Source: Acephala macrosclerotiorum
Lineage: Eukaryota > Ascomycota > Leotiomycetes > Helotiales > Mollisiaceae
Direction: 5' to 3'
Length of the DNA stretch: 64,000 bases
Assembly (NCBI GenBank): GCA_014904845.1
Contig: MU119228.1
Span: forward strand, 248,001-312,000
Position numbers and translations under genes: made by a program. Positions 46,738 through 57,696 of this stretch are shown one piece after another (position 1 is the first letter of the stretch; each line of letters starts with the position of its first letter). Under the pieces are notes generated by a model. It searched no databases. It saw only the letters and a list, made by a program, of their open reading frames with translations, and was not told the DNA's origin.

Positions 46738-49403
46738 ATGATGGAATTCGAAATCCCAGCTGACACTTATCTCGACAGTACGAAGATCGCATCGTCCGTG
46801 AAACCCGAGAAGCCAATTAGGAAGAAATTCGCTGTTCCTCCAGTCAAGGTCGCGTGTTTGGAGTGGTGAGCAGATCGCCGATTGTTCCCATGTCTGCTGC
46901 TGACAGCCCTATTGTCGCGCCTCACGAACTCGATGCGACGGGAAGCCGGAATGCTCAAATGTGAGGATTGAGATCAATTGAAGATGCTTAAGAAAGAGCA
47001 ATTGAGCTGAAAGCATATTAGTGCATCAATCGGGGCAAGACATGTGTTTACACGCAGAGCAAGAGAGGAGGGTCCAGGATCCGCCGGAGGAAGCTTTCCA
47101 TGGATGAGGGGAAGCCGCCATCGACCAACAATAACGAGCTGAATGCCTGCGCGCTTTCCATCTTACCGGAACTTGATGAAGGTAATTCGACCGATTATGT
47201 TTCGCAAAACCAGAAGCACATATACTGACAGCTAAGTTGCAGCAACATTCGAGGGCCCATTGCGCCTTGTCGCCCCTGGTGGCGGATTGAAACAATTGGA
47301 CTTCTCCCTCGACGACACCGACTTTATCTTCGACTCTATATTTTCGGGACAGGGAGATAGCTTGGACAGCGGCTATGAAACTTCAGAGCATGCAGGCACG
47401 CTTTCGGAAATAGAACAGCCCAAGTCATATATTCGGGTATATCAGACGGATGAAGACATGTAAGTTCCAAGACTTGACAGAATCCCTTCTTCGACGATTT
47501 GGGGAAGCTGACAAAATGCTCAACACAGACTCAACGCGTATTATGTCTACATTCATCCTTACTTCCCTGTTCTACCCCCACCAGAACCTCATCAGGTGAT
47601 CGACAATCCAGATTTTGGTATTCGACGAGCTCCAGATGCAATTTTCAGCAGTAGAACAAATCCTGAATTTGAGCCCTCGACACCACTGAGTCTTGCGATG
47701 TCTGCGTCACTGTCCCTCATTCCTCATCCTGATGATCCGGATCCAACCTCTCGCGAATCCGTTCTGCTTAGGCGGGAGCAGGCTCAAGCATACGCCCAGT
47801 CCGCCTTCGAAAGCATCGAAATCGAGTCGGAATTGGTCGAGTCTGGTGTTGAACCAGGAGAGGCGCTGAGTACTGATCCCGCGCCGCTGACGCGAAAGCC
47901 GTTTCACCCTCAGCTCCCACTTGAGAACGAGAGTATTATTGCATTGTTGATGCTCAGTACGTATGAGTACGCGCAACGCGGGAATATCGCGAAGATGAGG
48001 AATAGAGCTGGACAGGCTGTGAATGCTGCGATGAATCTTGGACTGCACGGGAAAGGAAACGAGGATGGGTACTACGCTGAAGCGAACAGGAGAACATGGT
48101 GGATGACGGTCAGTCGGGCAACTCGTTGAGAAACCCAATACTGACGAACTTTAAGTATATTCTTGTCTGTCAAGGCGCAATTCTCAGCAACTCGGTATGC
48201 GTTTCACTTTCAGCCCTACCCGTTCGTCTCTAACTTGCTTGCAGACACCTCCTATTCTTCTTTATGATCCTCGCTTCACAACTGCGGGGCCGACATACCT
48301 TGCGGACCCCATGGTGAGACCTTCGACCCATCCTCACAGGTTTTTCTGACTCTATAGGCCTGGACTGTCTTCCTCCAATCGCAGCAAGCCATTACTTCTT
48401 CTACGCAATTCGTGATCGACCTCGACGCGACACTCAAGCAAGGCACCAACTCAACCGCAATTTGGGATCGCATGCTTGAGCTTGAATCAATTATCGAACC
48501 CCTGATCAATCAAGCCGACACTTGGACATTGTCGACAAACCCTCAGCCCGCTCTTGACCAGTCAGAGCTCGTCGTCGGCCAAGCACTTCGAGGAATGGCT
48601 CGCATCAAATTGAACAGGTCAGCTGACTCTCCTACCCGCCCCCCTTTTCACCTCGCTAACCCCTACCAGTGCTCGCATTAAACTCCACCGTTACTGCGCC
48701 TTCTCCGATGTCCCAGTCTTCTCCAAGAAGCACTGCGACCTTCGCTCCTCTTCTGAGGTCTCCTCTCCCAGCAACAGCGCTCCTCCCGCCCCTTCCTGCG
48801 GCTGTAGCAACACATTCCACAACCTCCCCACCGCCGCCGATATGTCACTCTCCAACTCACCCATGTCATCCATGTCTCCCCCAATGGGCTGCGGTATCCT
48901 CCCCTACAGCTCCCACTACTCCGCCAAAGTATGCCTTAAATCCGCATTTAACATCGCACGTTCCTTCACATCCCTTCCCATGCCTCAACCCATTCGTCCC
49001 AACGATCCTCTTTCGTTCTTCCCAGAGATGAGAATCGATGGGAAAGCGCCGAGGATGATACCAGTGTTTGCTTGCTGTGCGATGCAGAGCAGTTATGCGT
49101 TGATTATGCTGAGTTACAAGACGAAAGCGATGGGGTTCGTGGGTACGGTGAGCAATGGGGAGAAGGATAGTGCGGCGATGAAGTTGTTAGGGCAGTTAAG
49201 TGATGGGTTGCAGGCGGTTTTGGCGGCGTTGAAGAATTATTCGATTGCTTATGAGGCGTTGGGTGGGATGTCTGGTATGTTATTTCTCTTCTCGTGTGCG
49301 GTATTAGAGTTGGGGCTGACTTGATGCAGGTCAAATTGAGGCTGCTGCGCAGTCGATTAATGCCATGCCGGTGAACGGTTTGGTGGATACAAATTTCTCC
49401 TAG
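46738..49403 (+). CDS. Zn2Cys6 transcription factor with fungal-specific domain (XlnR-like layout)
   Basis: About ten exons from ATG 46738 to TAG 49403. The DNA-binding domain is spread over three exons: KVACLE plus a split Cys codon, then RASRTRCDGKPECSN, then CINRGKTCVYTQSKRGG. The middle homology region includes NAYYVYIHPYFPVLPPP, ALLMLSTYEYAQRGN, AAMNLGLHG and NRRTWWMTYILVCQG. A low-complexity Ser/Pro loop at about residues 480-530 separates it from the C-terminal helices, which end GLVDTNFS. The intron inside the zinc cluster (46866-46914) starts GTGAGC but its acceptor is TTG rather than AG in the only frame that keeps the Cys pattern. The position at the end of the block suggests a local regulator. 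Confidence 0.8.
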
Positions 49404-49697
49404 AAGCTCACGACAAGGGATACTGTACGCTTAATGGCGGAGTATGGGGAATTCTCCATAGACTACGAATTGATTACGGCCTCTCCAATCAATCAAGGAT
49501 GGGCGTTTTCTGCACCCAAAAGTTCTTTTCACTCCCGTTCCTCACTCATGCTTGACAGTACAGTATCTCCTTTCAATGGTTCGAGTCTGTACTGCTTTAT
49601 CCAAACATTTTCATACTTTCAGACAGCCAAAGACTTTCAATGTCAGCAAAATCCCAATATTGGAAGTGAGAGCATGTTTGTACCTCAAATATCTATC
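49404..49697. other. Spacer downstream of the regulator
   Basis: About 290 bp between convergent genes, no gene seen. Confidence 0.4.
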
Positions 49698-50420
49698 TCA
49701 CTCCGACTCCAGGATGATATCTCCAGACGACGGATCAGATGTCTCTTTAAGGGTTGAGAAGTAGATTGGCTCTCCACCGGTCCAATTCTCTTCCCCAGCT
49801 GCAGCTGTGAATCTCACGGGTAGGTATTGCACTTCCCAGATGTATTCCCCATTCAGCTTTCTAGAGGTCGTCCCCCTCGAAAGCCAGCTACCACCAATCC
49901 CTGCCATTGGAAGGTCGGCCGCTGTGCTGCCTGTTTTAGGCCATTCTACTTCTGAAATTGGAAGTTCTTTTGCCCCACCGAATATTGAGAACGACTTAAA
50001 CCTTTCCCCGGTAACGATCTCTATCGTGGGGTTGGAAATTGCTTTATACCCCATTATCACGTACACCTCTTTTTTTTCGAGAAACGCGTCGAGACGAGCT
50101 TTTGCAATTCCTGAGTGCTCAAGCTGAAGTAGCGATCGTACCAGTCTTGTAGTATCTGCGCAAATGATCGTTTTAACGCGTGGAGTTGTGATGTGATATC
50201 TATAGATGTATTCTCGTCTCGTCCAAAATGATCGACGAGTGAACGTATCCGTCAACACGGCCTCTTTCTTCATCTCTGGAGGAGCATATTCTGCAGGTCC
50301 AAGTTTCGCTTGATATATGAGTGTACCCAGTGGATCTCTCATGTCGCGTACGAGACTCCCAACAGCAATGTCGTCCGTTTCGTACTCTGGCAGGTTTTCG
50401 TCTATACGGTGACGAAGCAT
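49698..50420 (-). CDS. Hypothetical protein, 240 residues
   Basis: A single uninterrupted reading frame from ATG 50420. It begins MLRHRIDENLPEYETDD, has VGSLVRDMRDPLGTLIY, and in the middle EKKEVYVIMGYKAISNPTIEI, followed by GERFKSFSIFGG. No signal peptide or membrane segment is obvious. The predicted content is mixed alpha/beta. I do not recognise the family with confidence. Codon composition is normal and the frame long, so I take it as a real gene. Confidence 0.55.
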   Translation of the reverse strand: MLRHRIDENLPEYETDDIAVGSLVRDMRDPLGTLIYQAKLGPAEYAPPEMKKEAVLTDTFTRRSFWTRREYIYRYHITTPRVKTIICADTTRLVRSLLQLEHSGIAKARLDAFLEKKEVYVIMGYKAISNPTIEIVTGERFKSFSIFGGAKELPISEVEWPKTGSTAADLPMAGIGGSWLSRGTTSRKLNGEYIWEVQYLPVRFTAAAGEENWTGGEPIYFSTLKETSDPSSGDIILESE

Positions 50421-51120
50421 TTTGCATAGAGGTTAATAAATTCAATGTACAAAAATTGAGAAGACTAGGGCCTCCTATCGGACATCAGAAGCAGATGCTA
50501 GCACGGGCGGACGGATGATATAGTTTTGGTCCCAAAAATCTCAGATTTTTATGCCCCCCCCCCGCCGTTCCCCAAATGCTCCGGTTGCCCTTCGAGGCGC
50601 CAGACCATGTCCAGAAGAAACTGATGGAAAGAGTGTATCGGAATTCAAGTTCTTGGAGCGGCTGAACTGCAAGTTGATTACGTGAGCGAATCAAGTTGTT
50701 CTAAATAAGTCACAGGAGCAAGACCCAGCTGAAGTGGCGTCAAGGTTAACAAGGTCTCTGAATGGCTTGGTGGCTGAAATATGCAATGCAACATCAACAA
50801 AAGGAAAGAAAAACGACACATGCGCTGTCTCTGCTGGTGCTGCCGAAAACCATATCCTCGGCGCGTTTTGTCGAGTAAATGGCGTTTCTTCAGGATGAGA
50901 TGAGGAATCTAAACTCCGGCAGTGCCTCGATCCAGGTGAGCTTGAGTGAATGTCCCGGCAAGGCTGGTAGACTGACAGCGCAGTAGTGAACATAAATTTC
51001 TTCGACCACTCCCCAAAAAAGGTTTGAGAAGAGACGCCATCAGACATGTTCTTCATTTGAGAACGATTTAGAGCATTGATCTTTGGCTTGACTTCTACCT
51101 CACTTGCGGGAGTAATCAAG
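50421..51120. other. Divergent intergenic region
   Basis: About 700 bp. Contains a run of ten or more C at about 50553-50562. The minus-strand frame at 50691-51119 shows no family features. Confidence 0.4.
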
Positions 51121-52488
51121 ATGCCTCGCGGTCACATAATGCCGACGCAACACACGAGGCTCACTCTTACGATAGCCGCGGCTTTTTTTAACCCTACTAT
51201 GGGAATGACTTTTAGACCAAACTGTACAGCGCCTGGGAAGGAGTCAAATCTAGTCCTTTCTTCAAACATCCGTGGCACCTTCGATATACTGTGGAGCTCA
51301 CTCTTCACCCTCTTGATCTGTACCTGGACCGTTCAGCACCTCAACATCCCCACCCAGGTACCTCTCAGTCGATACAAAATCATCTCTTGGGTCCTTGACC
51401 TCCGGTACAAAGTCAAGTGGATGCTTTTGACCCTAGTCTTGCCGGAATTCTTGGTTGGAAAAGCACTACAAGACTACTCTAGGGCCAGAGCATCCATCTC
51501 CTACCTGGACGGTAAAAATGGATACGCATGGACTACCACGCACGGCTTCTACGCTGACATGGGAGGATACGTATTGAAAGCGCGCCAGTGTCTCAACATT
51601 GTTAAGACCGTTCCAGCACCCATATATCTCAACTGCAGGTCGCTCCACTTCGCTTGTACAGGGGATGCTCGAGCGGAGAGCTTGATTGACACGATCCCGA
51701 ATATAACACAGAAAGAGATCGAAGACAAGAGTAAGGGCGACTTTTTCGTGAAAGCTACGGCAGTAGTTCAAGTCTCTTGGATGATTGTGCAAACAATTGT
51801 CCGCGGAGCACGGGGCCTTGCTGTTTCCCAACTCGAGATTGCAGTCTTGGCTTATTCAGCTTGTACCATAATCACTTACATTTTGTACTTGAAGAAGCCA
51901 CAGAATGTCAAAGTGCCGACTGTCATTCTGCTCAAGAGAGAATTCGGGGGCAAGAAACTGACGACCCAACACCAGGAAGCGATTCGAGAATGCCGTCCAC
52001 ATTCCTGGTTCACGATGTCTTTGCGACTCTTCCGCTATAAAGGTATGGTCAAAGACCACAGGAATGTGTTGGATCCCATTCCAAACGACGCTCGATACGA
52101 TGACGTGAAGTCTCTTCTCTTCACCGAGAAGTCCCTCCTGACTCGTATGGACGACGGTTTCGTGATAGCAGGGCTTGTGTTTGGGAGCCTGCACTGTGCA
52201 GCTTGGAACTTCGCCTTCCCCACTCGTGCAGAGCAACTTCTCTGGAGAATATCCAGCGTCGTTACAGCAGGCGCTCTACCTTTATACTATAGCGTCCTTC
52301 TCTGCGATATCCATATCACGTGGCCGAAGTTTCGACAACTGCCATTGTCTATTATCGAGATCTTGCTTGCACTTGCGTATCTGCTGGCAAGATTGTTCCT
52401 CATGGCTGAGGTCTTTCGATCTCTGTTCTATCTTCCACCTTCCGCGTTCATCACGACTTGGTCGGCGCAGATTCCACATGTCACTTGA
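51121..52488 (+). CDS. Fungal multi-pass membrane protein of unknown function
   Basis: A single exon of about 455 residues from ATG 51121; an in-frame ATG at 51076 would add 15 residues. It opens with a hydrophobic segment, then RGTFDILWSSLFTLLICTWTVQHLN and a DLRYKVKWMLLTLVLPEF block, and ends with at least four further hydrophobic segments. This pattern matches a large lineage-expanded ascomycete family that often sits in accessory regions; its function is unknown. Intact. Confidence 0.7.
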   Translation: MPRGHIMPTQHTRLTLTIAAAFFNPTMGMTFRPNCTAPGKESNLVLSSNIRGTFDILWSSLFTLLICTWTVQHLNIPTQVPLSRYKIISWVLDLRYKVKWMLLTLVLPEFLVGKALQDYSRARASISYLDGKNGYAWTTTHGFYADMGGYVLKARQCLNIVKTVPAPIYLNCRSLHFACTGDARAESLIDTIPNITQKEIEDKSKGDFFVKATAVVQVSWMIVQTIVRGARGLAVSQLEIAVLAYSACTIITYILYLKKPQNVKVPTVILLKREFGGKKLTTQHQEAIRECRPHSWFTMSLRLFRYKGMVKDHRNVLDPIPNDARYDDVKSLLFTEKSLLTRMDDGFVIAGLVFGSLHCAAWNFAFPTRAEQLLWRISSVVTAGALPLYYSVLLCDIHITWPKFRQLPLSIIEILLALAYLLARLFLMAEVFRSLFYLPPSAFITTWSAQIPHVT

Positions 52489-52863
52489 CTGTTGTTGAGC
52501 TAGACCTAGCTATAATTCTCAAAAACATGAGAGTCCGAACCGTCAAGCGGCTCTAAACCTTGCGAAGCCATATATGGCGTGATCACTTGACATTCCTACA
52601 CTTGTTTTCGTGTTTGCTCAATGGTTTGACTCGCGCAAACCCGCTGGTATCTACGTCTCCAAAGATTCGCAGAAATTTGACAACTGGCTTCGCCCTTTTA
52701 GGAATCCGAATGAGCAAGAGTGACCTGAAGGAAGATATTCGTAAAAGTAAATAATTCGGGGGTGTTGGAATGATAAGAACGCGTGCCCGCGCTAACCTAG
52801 CCCGAGCACGGGCTTTCTCTCAGCAATTACAATATTAAAATATGCACTTAAACCTACATAGAC
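52489..52863. other. Intergenic region
   Basis: About 375 bp between two rightward genes; no gene seen. Confidence 0.4.
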
Positions 52864-54732
52864 ATGAGTCGCAGCACCTCTTTTAACGTCATGGAAGATG
52901 CGGTTCGTCCAAATGAGCAGGTGTTTAAGGCTATGTACGAGAGAGGTTATTGCACTTGGTTCAGTCTTTACGAGATGACAACTGCAGATACAAAAACCCA
53001 TCTTCCTTGGTGGGATTGTCTATTTCAGCTTGAGAATGCATTTCTCGGTCACCCTTCCTTCCCAGAAAACCTTGCGGTAAACGCGTCATTTTCGAATACT
53101 GTCATTGCAACGGGGACATCTACATGGAGAACCGCGCTGGGGGATTACGATTTACCGTCCTTTTATCAAGAATTCTTTATCCCAGTCGCGTCAGATCGTC
53201 CTACGATTCTCGCTATCTCAGATCCGCAACAGTCTACGTTCTTATTCTCGCGAAGCTTCAATGAGGACGACCATATGACTTTGCTCATACTTGCCTGGAC
53301 TTACATACTTTCTGCACGATGGGCCGAGATCATTCCCGGAGCGTCTGGACCTGAATACAGTAATTGCGAGGCCGAATGGGATGACAAAAATGTCCCACTT
53401 GAAAGGGCCCCGACTGGTTCCACAACGGCGATTATAGATTTGGGCGATATTGATGATGGCGCCGCTCGGTGGTGGGCAGCGGTCCTCGCCATGGAAGGGG
53501 GTTGGAATGCGTCTATTCCAAGCGATAAAGGCCACATCCTCTACTCACCTTGGTATACGAAACTTGTATCAGAACAACGATTTACTCTTTCACGCGGCAC
53601 GAAATCTCGCCCCCTTCCAGCTCAGCATCGTGCAGCATCATTCACCACCGCCTTGCGCTATCTTTCTAGCTACTGCGAATTCCACAGAGTGGCTGAGCAG
53701 AGCCATGCTGCTTTGGCTGCTACATTACTTCTCCCTGTGGCCAAGTTCGACAACAGAGTAGTTCAGTTACCGACCCCTCGAGTTCGCCGTAAAATAAGAC
53801 TGAACAAGAAGACGATCTGCAAGACTCCGGCGTGGAGCGAGAATCTTAAACAACTGGACAGGCTTCTCACTCTAAGTTGCAACGCAGTGGGAACCAAAGC
53901 ACTTCTAAACAGCGTCTTCTTTGAGCCTGATGTGGAATGTAATATCTGTGGAGCATGGTTGCAAGGAACCTTCGCATTTCTCGACTCAGATATCGTGAAG
54001 GACCAGCATACCCTACTACGTGTCTTGATGAAGCGGGATCCTAGCCTGGGATTTCTCTGGCTCGGTGCCTTCATCACCGGGGCCCAGACACGTTCCTTGC
54101 AAGAGGCTCGTCAGGGCTGGTGGAAAATCGACCTTAATGCGGCAGCATGGACTGGAACGCTTATGTCTTTTATACAAGAGCCTGTGTCAAAACTGCCCGC
54201 TGGGACAGAAGAAATTTCGCGTGCTGACGAATGCCGATTGATGTACTTGTCCCACGACCAATTCTACACTGTCCCCCCGCTCTTTCCCTTCGCTCCGTTC
54301 GGTTCCACAGCGATAACAGACACCAACATCGACGTTCGTCAACACGCACGATGTGAGACAAGTCACAGCCTCGAATACGAAGGTTTGACCTGGCACTGTC
54401 GTGGTGGTAAGCGCACTGCTACCACTGTTCCTAGAATTCCCTTACGCGCTAAGGGTGGGCAGCCAACCGACAGCAATATCTCCGTTACTTACGACAGTCT
54501 CGATAACGAGGATGATGACTGTTCGGAAATGGTGACCAGGAACATTTTTACTTGGTTGCGCGATGAGGACGGCTTTCCTGTCGCGGAGAGGGCCATTCGT
54601 GAACACGAGTGGATAGACAATTTGGACTCGGACGATGACTGCCCGATTACAGGCAGCGCTCAATCTACAGTGGGAGGCAATCTACATGGGTGGCTGCTGG
54701 AGGCAGTGACCAGACGGTCCAATTCGCTCTAA
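52864..54732 (+). CDS. Conserved fungal hypothetical protein, 622 residues
   Basis: A single-exon gene. It starts MSRSTSFNVMEDAVRPNEQ and has THLPWWDCLFQLENAFLGHPSF, then FPLTLLILAW-like sequence (DDHMTLLILAWTYILSARWAEI), RWWAAVLAMEGGWNA and the cysteine-containing LLNSVFFEPDVECNICGAWLQG. The C-terminal third is polar and acidic. I recognise the overall pattern as a recurring ascomycete family without known biochemical role. The frame is intact over 1.87 kb, which argues for selection. Confidence 0.7.
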   Translation: MSRSTSFNVMEDAVRPNEQVFKAMYERGYCTWFSLYEMTTADTKTHLPWWDCLFQLENAFLGHPSFPENLAVNASFSNTVIATGTSTWRTALGDYDLPSFYQEFFIPVASDRPTILAISDPQQSTFLFSRSFNEDDHMTLLILAWTYILSARWAEIIPGASGPEYSNCEAEWDDKNVPLERAPTGSTTAIIDLGDIDDGAARWWAAVLAMEGGWNASIPSDKGHILYSPWYTKLVSEQRFTLSRGTKSRPLPAQHRAASFTTALRYLSSYCEFHRVAEQSHAALAATLLLPVAKFDNRVVQLPTPRVRRKIRLNKKTICKTPAWSENLKQLDRLLTLSCNAVGTKALLNSVFFEPDVECNICGAWLQGTFAFLDSDIVKDQHTLLRVLMKRDPSLGFLWLGAFITGAQTRSLQEARQGWWKIDLNAAAWTGTLMSFIQEPVSKLPAGTEEISRADECRLMYLSHDQFYTVPPLFPFAPFGSTAITDTNIDVRQHARCETSHSLEYEGLTWHCRGGKRTATTVPRIPLRAKGGQPTDSNISVTYDSLDNEDDDCSEMVTRNIFTWLRDEDGFPVAERAIREHEWIDNLDSDDDCPITGSAQSTVGGNLHGWLLEAVTRRSNSL

Positions 54733-55118
54733 CTAGTAATAGAGGAGTGCGAGGTCGTAGTAGAAGGGGTGTTATATCCATCGTCTCATGTATTGTGACT
54801 ACTAGATTAAACATAAATATATTAGACCAGCGACAAGGCTACTCGTCTTGTTTTTATGGCAAGCGATGGAAGGGGCTGTTAGGATATGATTTAAGTGGGG
54901 AAGATCGACAGACGACCAAATGACAAAGCCAAAATAAATTTGTTTAATATGGAAAGTGCGAACTAGTTTTTATGTCGCAAAATTTCCCACAATCGTGAAC
55001 ACAAATCTGCCGCTATGATCAACCACTCTAGTCAAGCCGCAATGGCTCACTTTCCCGCGATACGAAGTAGATAATAACCTTCACTATTAAGACTGTGGAG
55101 GAGGGGAAAGATAATCCA
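54733..55118. other. Intergenic region
   Basis: About 385 bp; no gene seen. The methyltransferase fragment begins directly after it. Confidence 0.4.
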
Positions 55119-55776
55119 ACCCGCCTACCCCCCTCCGAACCTTCATTTTGAAGTTGACGATGCTGAGGACCCTTGGGTATACTCTCACAGATTCGACTAC
55201 ATCCACGGAAGAATGCTCGTCACATGTTCTCAATCTCATCTCGCGGTGTTCAAGTTTGCGTTTGACTTTCTACGTCCAGGTGGATGGATTGAATTACAGG
55301 ATGCTTCGTTTCCTTTGGCGCGGATGACGAGTGGGAAGGAAGCGCGTTCCAACGCTGGATGGCCCTCTTAATGGATGGCGCGAAAGCTATGGGAAAGGAT
55401 TGGAACCGGGTGCCTAGGTATAAAGGTTGCCTAGTTGAGGCAGGATTTCAAGACGTTGTGGAGCGAAGGTTCAATTGTTCAACTGGATCTTGGGCCAAAG
55501 GTGAGAAGAACAGGATGCTAGGTGAATGGGGCAAGGCGAATATTCTGCAAAGTCTTGGAAGCTTGAGCTTGGCTATCTTGACGAAAGGGCTTGGCATGTC
55601 GGTTGCGGAGATTGAGTTGCTTTTAGCTGATGTGAGGAATGATATTAGCAGAACTGGAGGAGATAGCAAACACCTGTATGCTCCTATGTAAGTCTCTTCA
55701 ATATCAGTCACACGGGAATCTATCGAATTCAAGCTAACATCTATCAAGGTACGTAGTATACGGCCGAAAGCCTTAA
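55119..55776 (+). pseudogene. LaeA/UMTA-type methyltransferase fragment
   Basis: A SAM-dependent methyltransferase lacking its N-terminal half. What remains reads PPNLHFEVDDAEDPWVY, FDYIHGRMLV, FDFLRPGGWIELQDASFPL, then in another frame ADDEWEGSAFQRWMALLMDGAKAMG and VPRYKGCLVEAGFQDV. After an intron it ends YVVYGRKP at 55776. The glycine-rich SAM motif I that should precede this is missing, and there is a frame change at about 55317. It resembles class I methyltransferases related to LaeA. Non-functional as seen. Confidence 0.7.
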
Positions 55777-55801
55777 AAGAGGAATACCCCATAGCCCTCC
55801 A

Positions 55802-56871
55802 TCAATCCACCCCACAAATATAACTCACCAACAAACTATCAAACTCCGCATTCCCAAAATTATCATAATACCCATCTCCAACTACAAATTGTCCATGTGG
55901 CCTAGACGTGCTACAGTCCGCTGAAGAGTATAGATAACATTCATTGGTAACGGTGAAAGTCATCGATTCGCCCTAATTCTCATACTCGAGAGGCATGTTT
56001 GTACAAGTGTTTAATGGTCTGCATGCTGGGTAGGCGTCGCCTTGAAATTCTGGCTGGGAGTAGAAGGTTACGATTGGCGATGGGCAGGATGATGGGGTTG
56101 ATGTAGCGGCGGGTTCGGCGAGCGTTGACGATGGTGGATACAGTGGGATTGACACTGGGAGAGATGGAGTAGGTAAAAATTTCTCGGCGGATTTGGCGAG
56201 AGTTGAAGATCGTAGGGAAGGTAGGCTCGAAGGTGGCCCAGACACAGCTGACGAAGACGAATCCAAACCACAAATACCCCAAGTCCCCCCACCTTGACAC
56301 CCTATTCCACAAGATCCTGCACCAGATCCACATTCATTAGATTGACTACAGCATTCTCCAGCAGGCCAGTCGAAACAGGATGTGTCATAAAATACACCGC
56401 AACGGCCATCTTTTGTTGACGGTGCCAAAGGACAGTATCCAGCATCGCGTTGACAACCCGCACCGCAAGAGTCTGGTCCATATCCACAGATTCCAGACTG
56501 GCCACAGCAAAGGCCCGTGCTAGCCTGGCAGGGGCTTTGGGAATTGCAGGTCTGGTTGAGACCAGGGGGGTCCGGCCCTTGAGGATGTGATGAAGCAATT
56601 GGCGGTACTTGGGTTGTTGTGGTGCCGAGGGTCTGGTATGGCGTTGCGAGGGTGTATGTGTTTCTGTTGAACACAATCAGTACTTTTTTATTCGTTTGAA
56701 TGGGTAATCCTACGATGATTCTAGGTGCGTCTCCGGTGGAGGCTCGTCGCCTGCCCATATCGTCACCCAGATACTCTCGCACACACCTGCGTTGCGCCGA
56801 TCCAGTCTGATGGCATCCGTCGCTGTCACAAAGCACGACAGGAACAGGACATTGAAAAGTAGATTTACCAT
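55802..56871 (-). pseudogene. Secreted chitin-binding (CBM18) protein with internal stop
   Basis: Exon 1 is 56871-56714 (signal peptide MVNLLFNVLFLSCFVTATDA); after a 50-nt intron exon 2 starts at 56663. Two cysteine-rich CBM18/hevein-like modules follow: QASTGLCCGQSGICGYGPDSC with GAGCQRDAGYC, and PAGECCSQSNECGSGAGSC with GIGCQGGG. A Ser/Pro linker leads to a C-terminal domain starting FYSQPEFQGDAYPACRPL. A TAG at 55973-55975 interrupts this domain; the frame then continues with GESMTFTVTNECYLYSSADC and FDSLLVSYICGVD to 55802. The conserved reading after the stop suggests a recent nonsense change (CAG to TAG). The chitin-binding part could still be made as a truncated protein. Confidence 0.65.
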
Positions 56872-57696
56872 TGCAGTGCGATATAGGGATCAGGAAATCC
56901 AAAGGGCGTGATGTTATAGAAGTTCTGCTTACCCCAGATTCGATTCTTGCCGATACATTCCTGACGGAGGCTGCAGGCGGGCAAAGGAATGTAGATGCAC
57001 TTCTGGGACGTCAAAGATTCGAAGCATCATCGCGAAAATATAATGCAACACCACAAAATGAAATTGCTTCGAAGATTACTAACAGAAATCAATATGGGGT
57101 TCGTGGTGGTGAGCGGTGAAGACCTTCTTCAGGCGTTCAGCACTATATTATGAGCAGTATAATTGGAATTCTAGGGGAACAGCCGCTAATCTTTCAGGCT
57201 CTTCAGCGCCGAACTTCAACACTTCGACGCAGCAGTGTGCTCGCAATACTCATCGCAATCGCACAAGTTAAGGATTGCTTTCATTGCAATCTGATAGAAG
57301 CAAATCCTTCTATTGCACTCGAGTAGTACAAATCCGTTCAGTAAACAAAAGAGGTCAATGACGAAGCAAGTTGCAAACAACACGACCCACGTGCTTCAGT
57401 GGCAGCACCTCACGGCCCACCTCAGCCAGCCACCAGACACGCCACTTGGCGCTGCAGGTACGAAAATCTAGGAACCAGGAACCTAAGAATCAGGAACGTA
57501 GATCTAGATCTCGGAAACTCAGCACAGTCTCGACTCTTTAGCAACTCACTTTCCTTCAAATCTAGCAAGTCTCTAAATCGCGTGAAATCATTTTTGGCAT
57601 TTCAAACATTATCATTGATAGCTACTAGATTGCAAATACGCACTTCTACATCCCTCGAATATCTCAAAATGGTAGCTCGGGACCGTTATTGGGGGA
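56872..57696. other. Intergenic region
   Basis: About 825 bp between two leftward genes; only short frames without features. Confidence 0.4.

Noticed and set aside
50553..50562. Poly-C run as a functional element
   Set aside because: A simple homopolymer in a spacer; nothing else supports a role.
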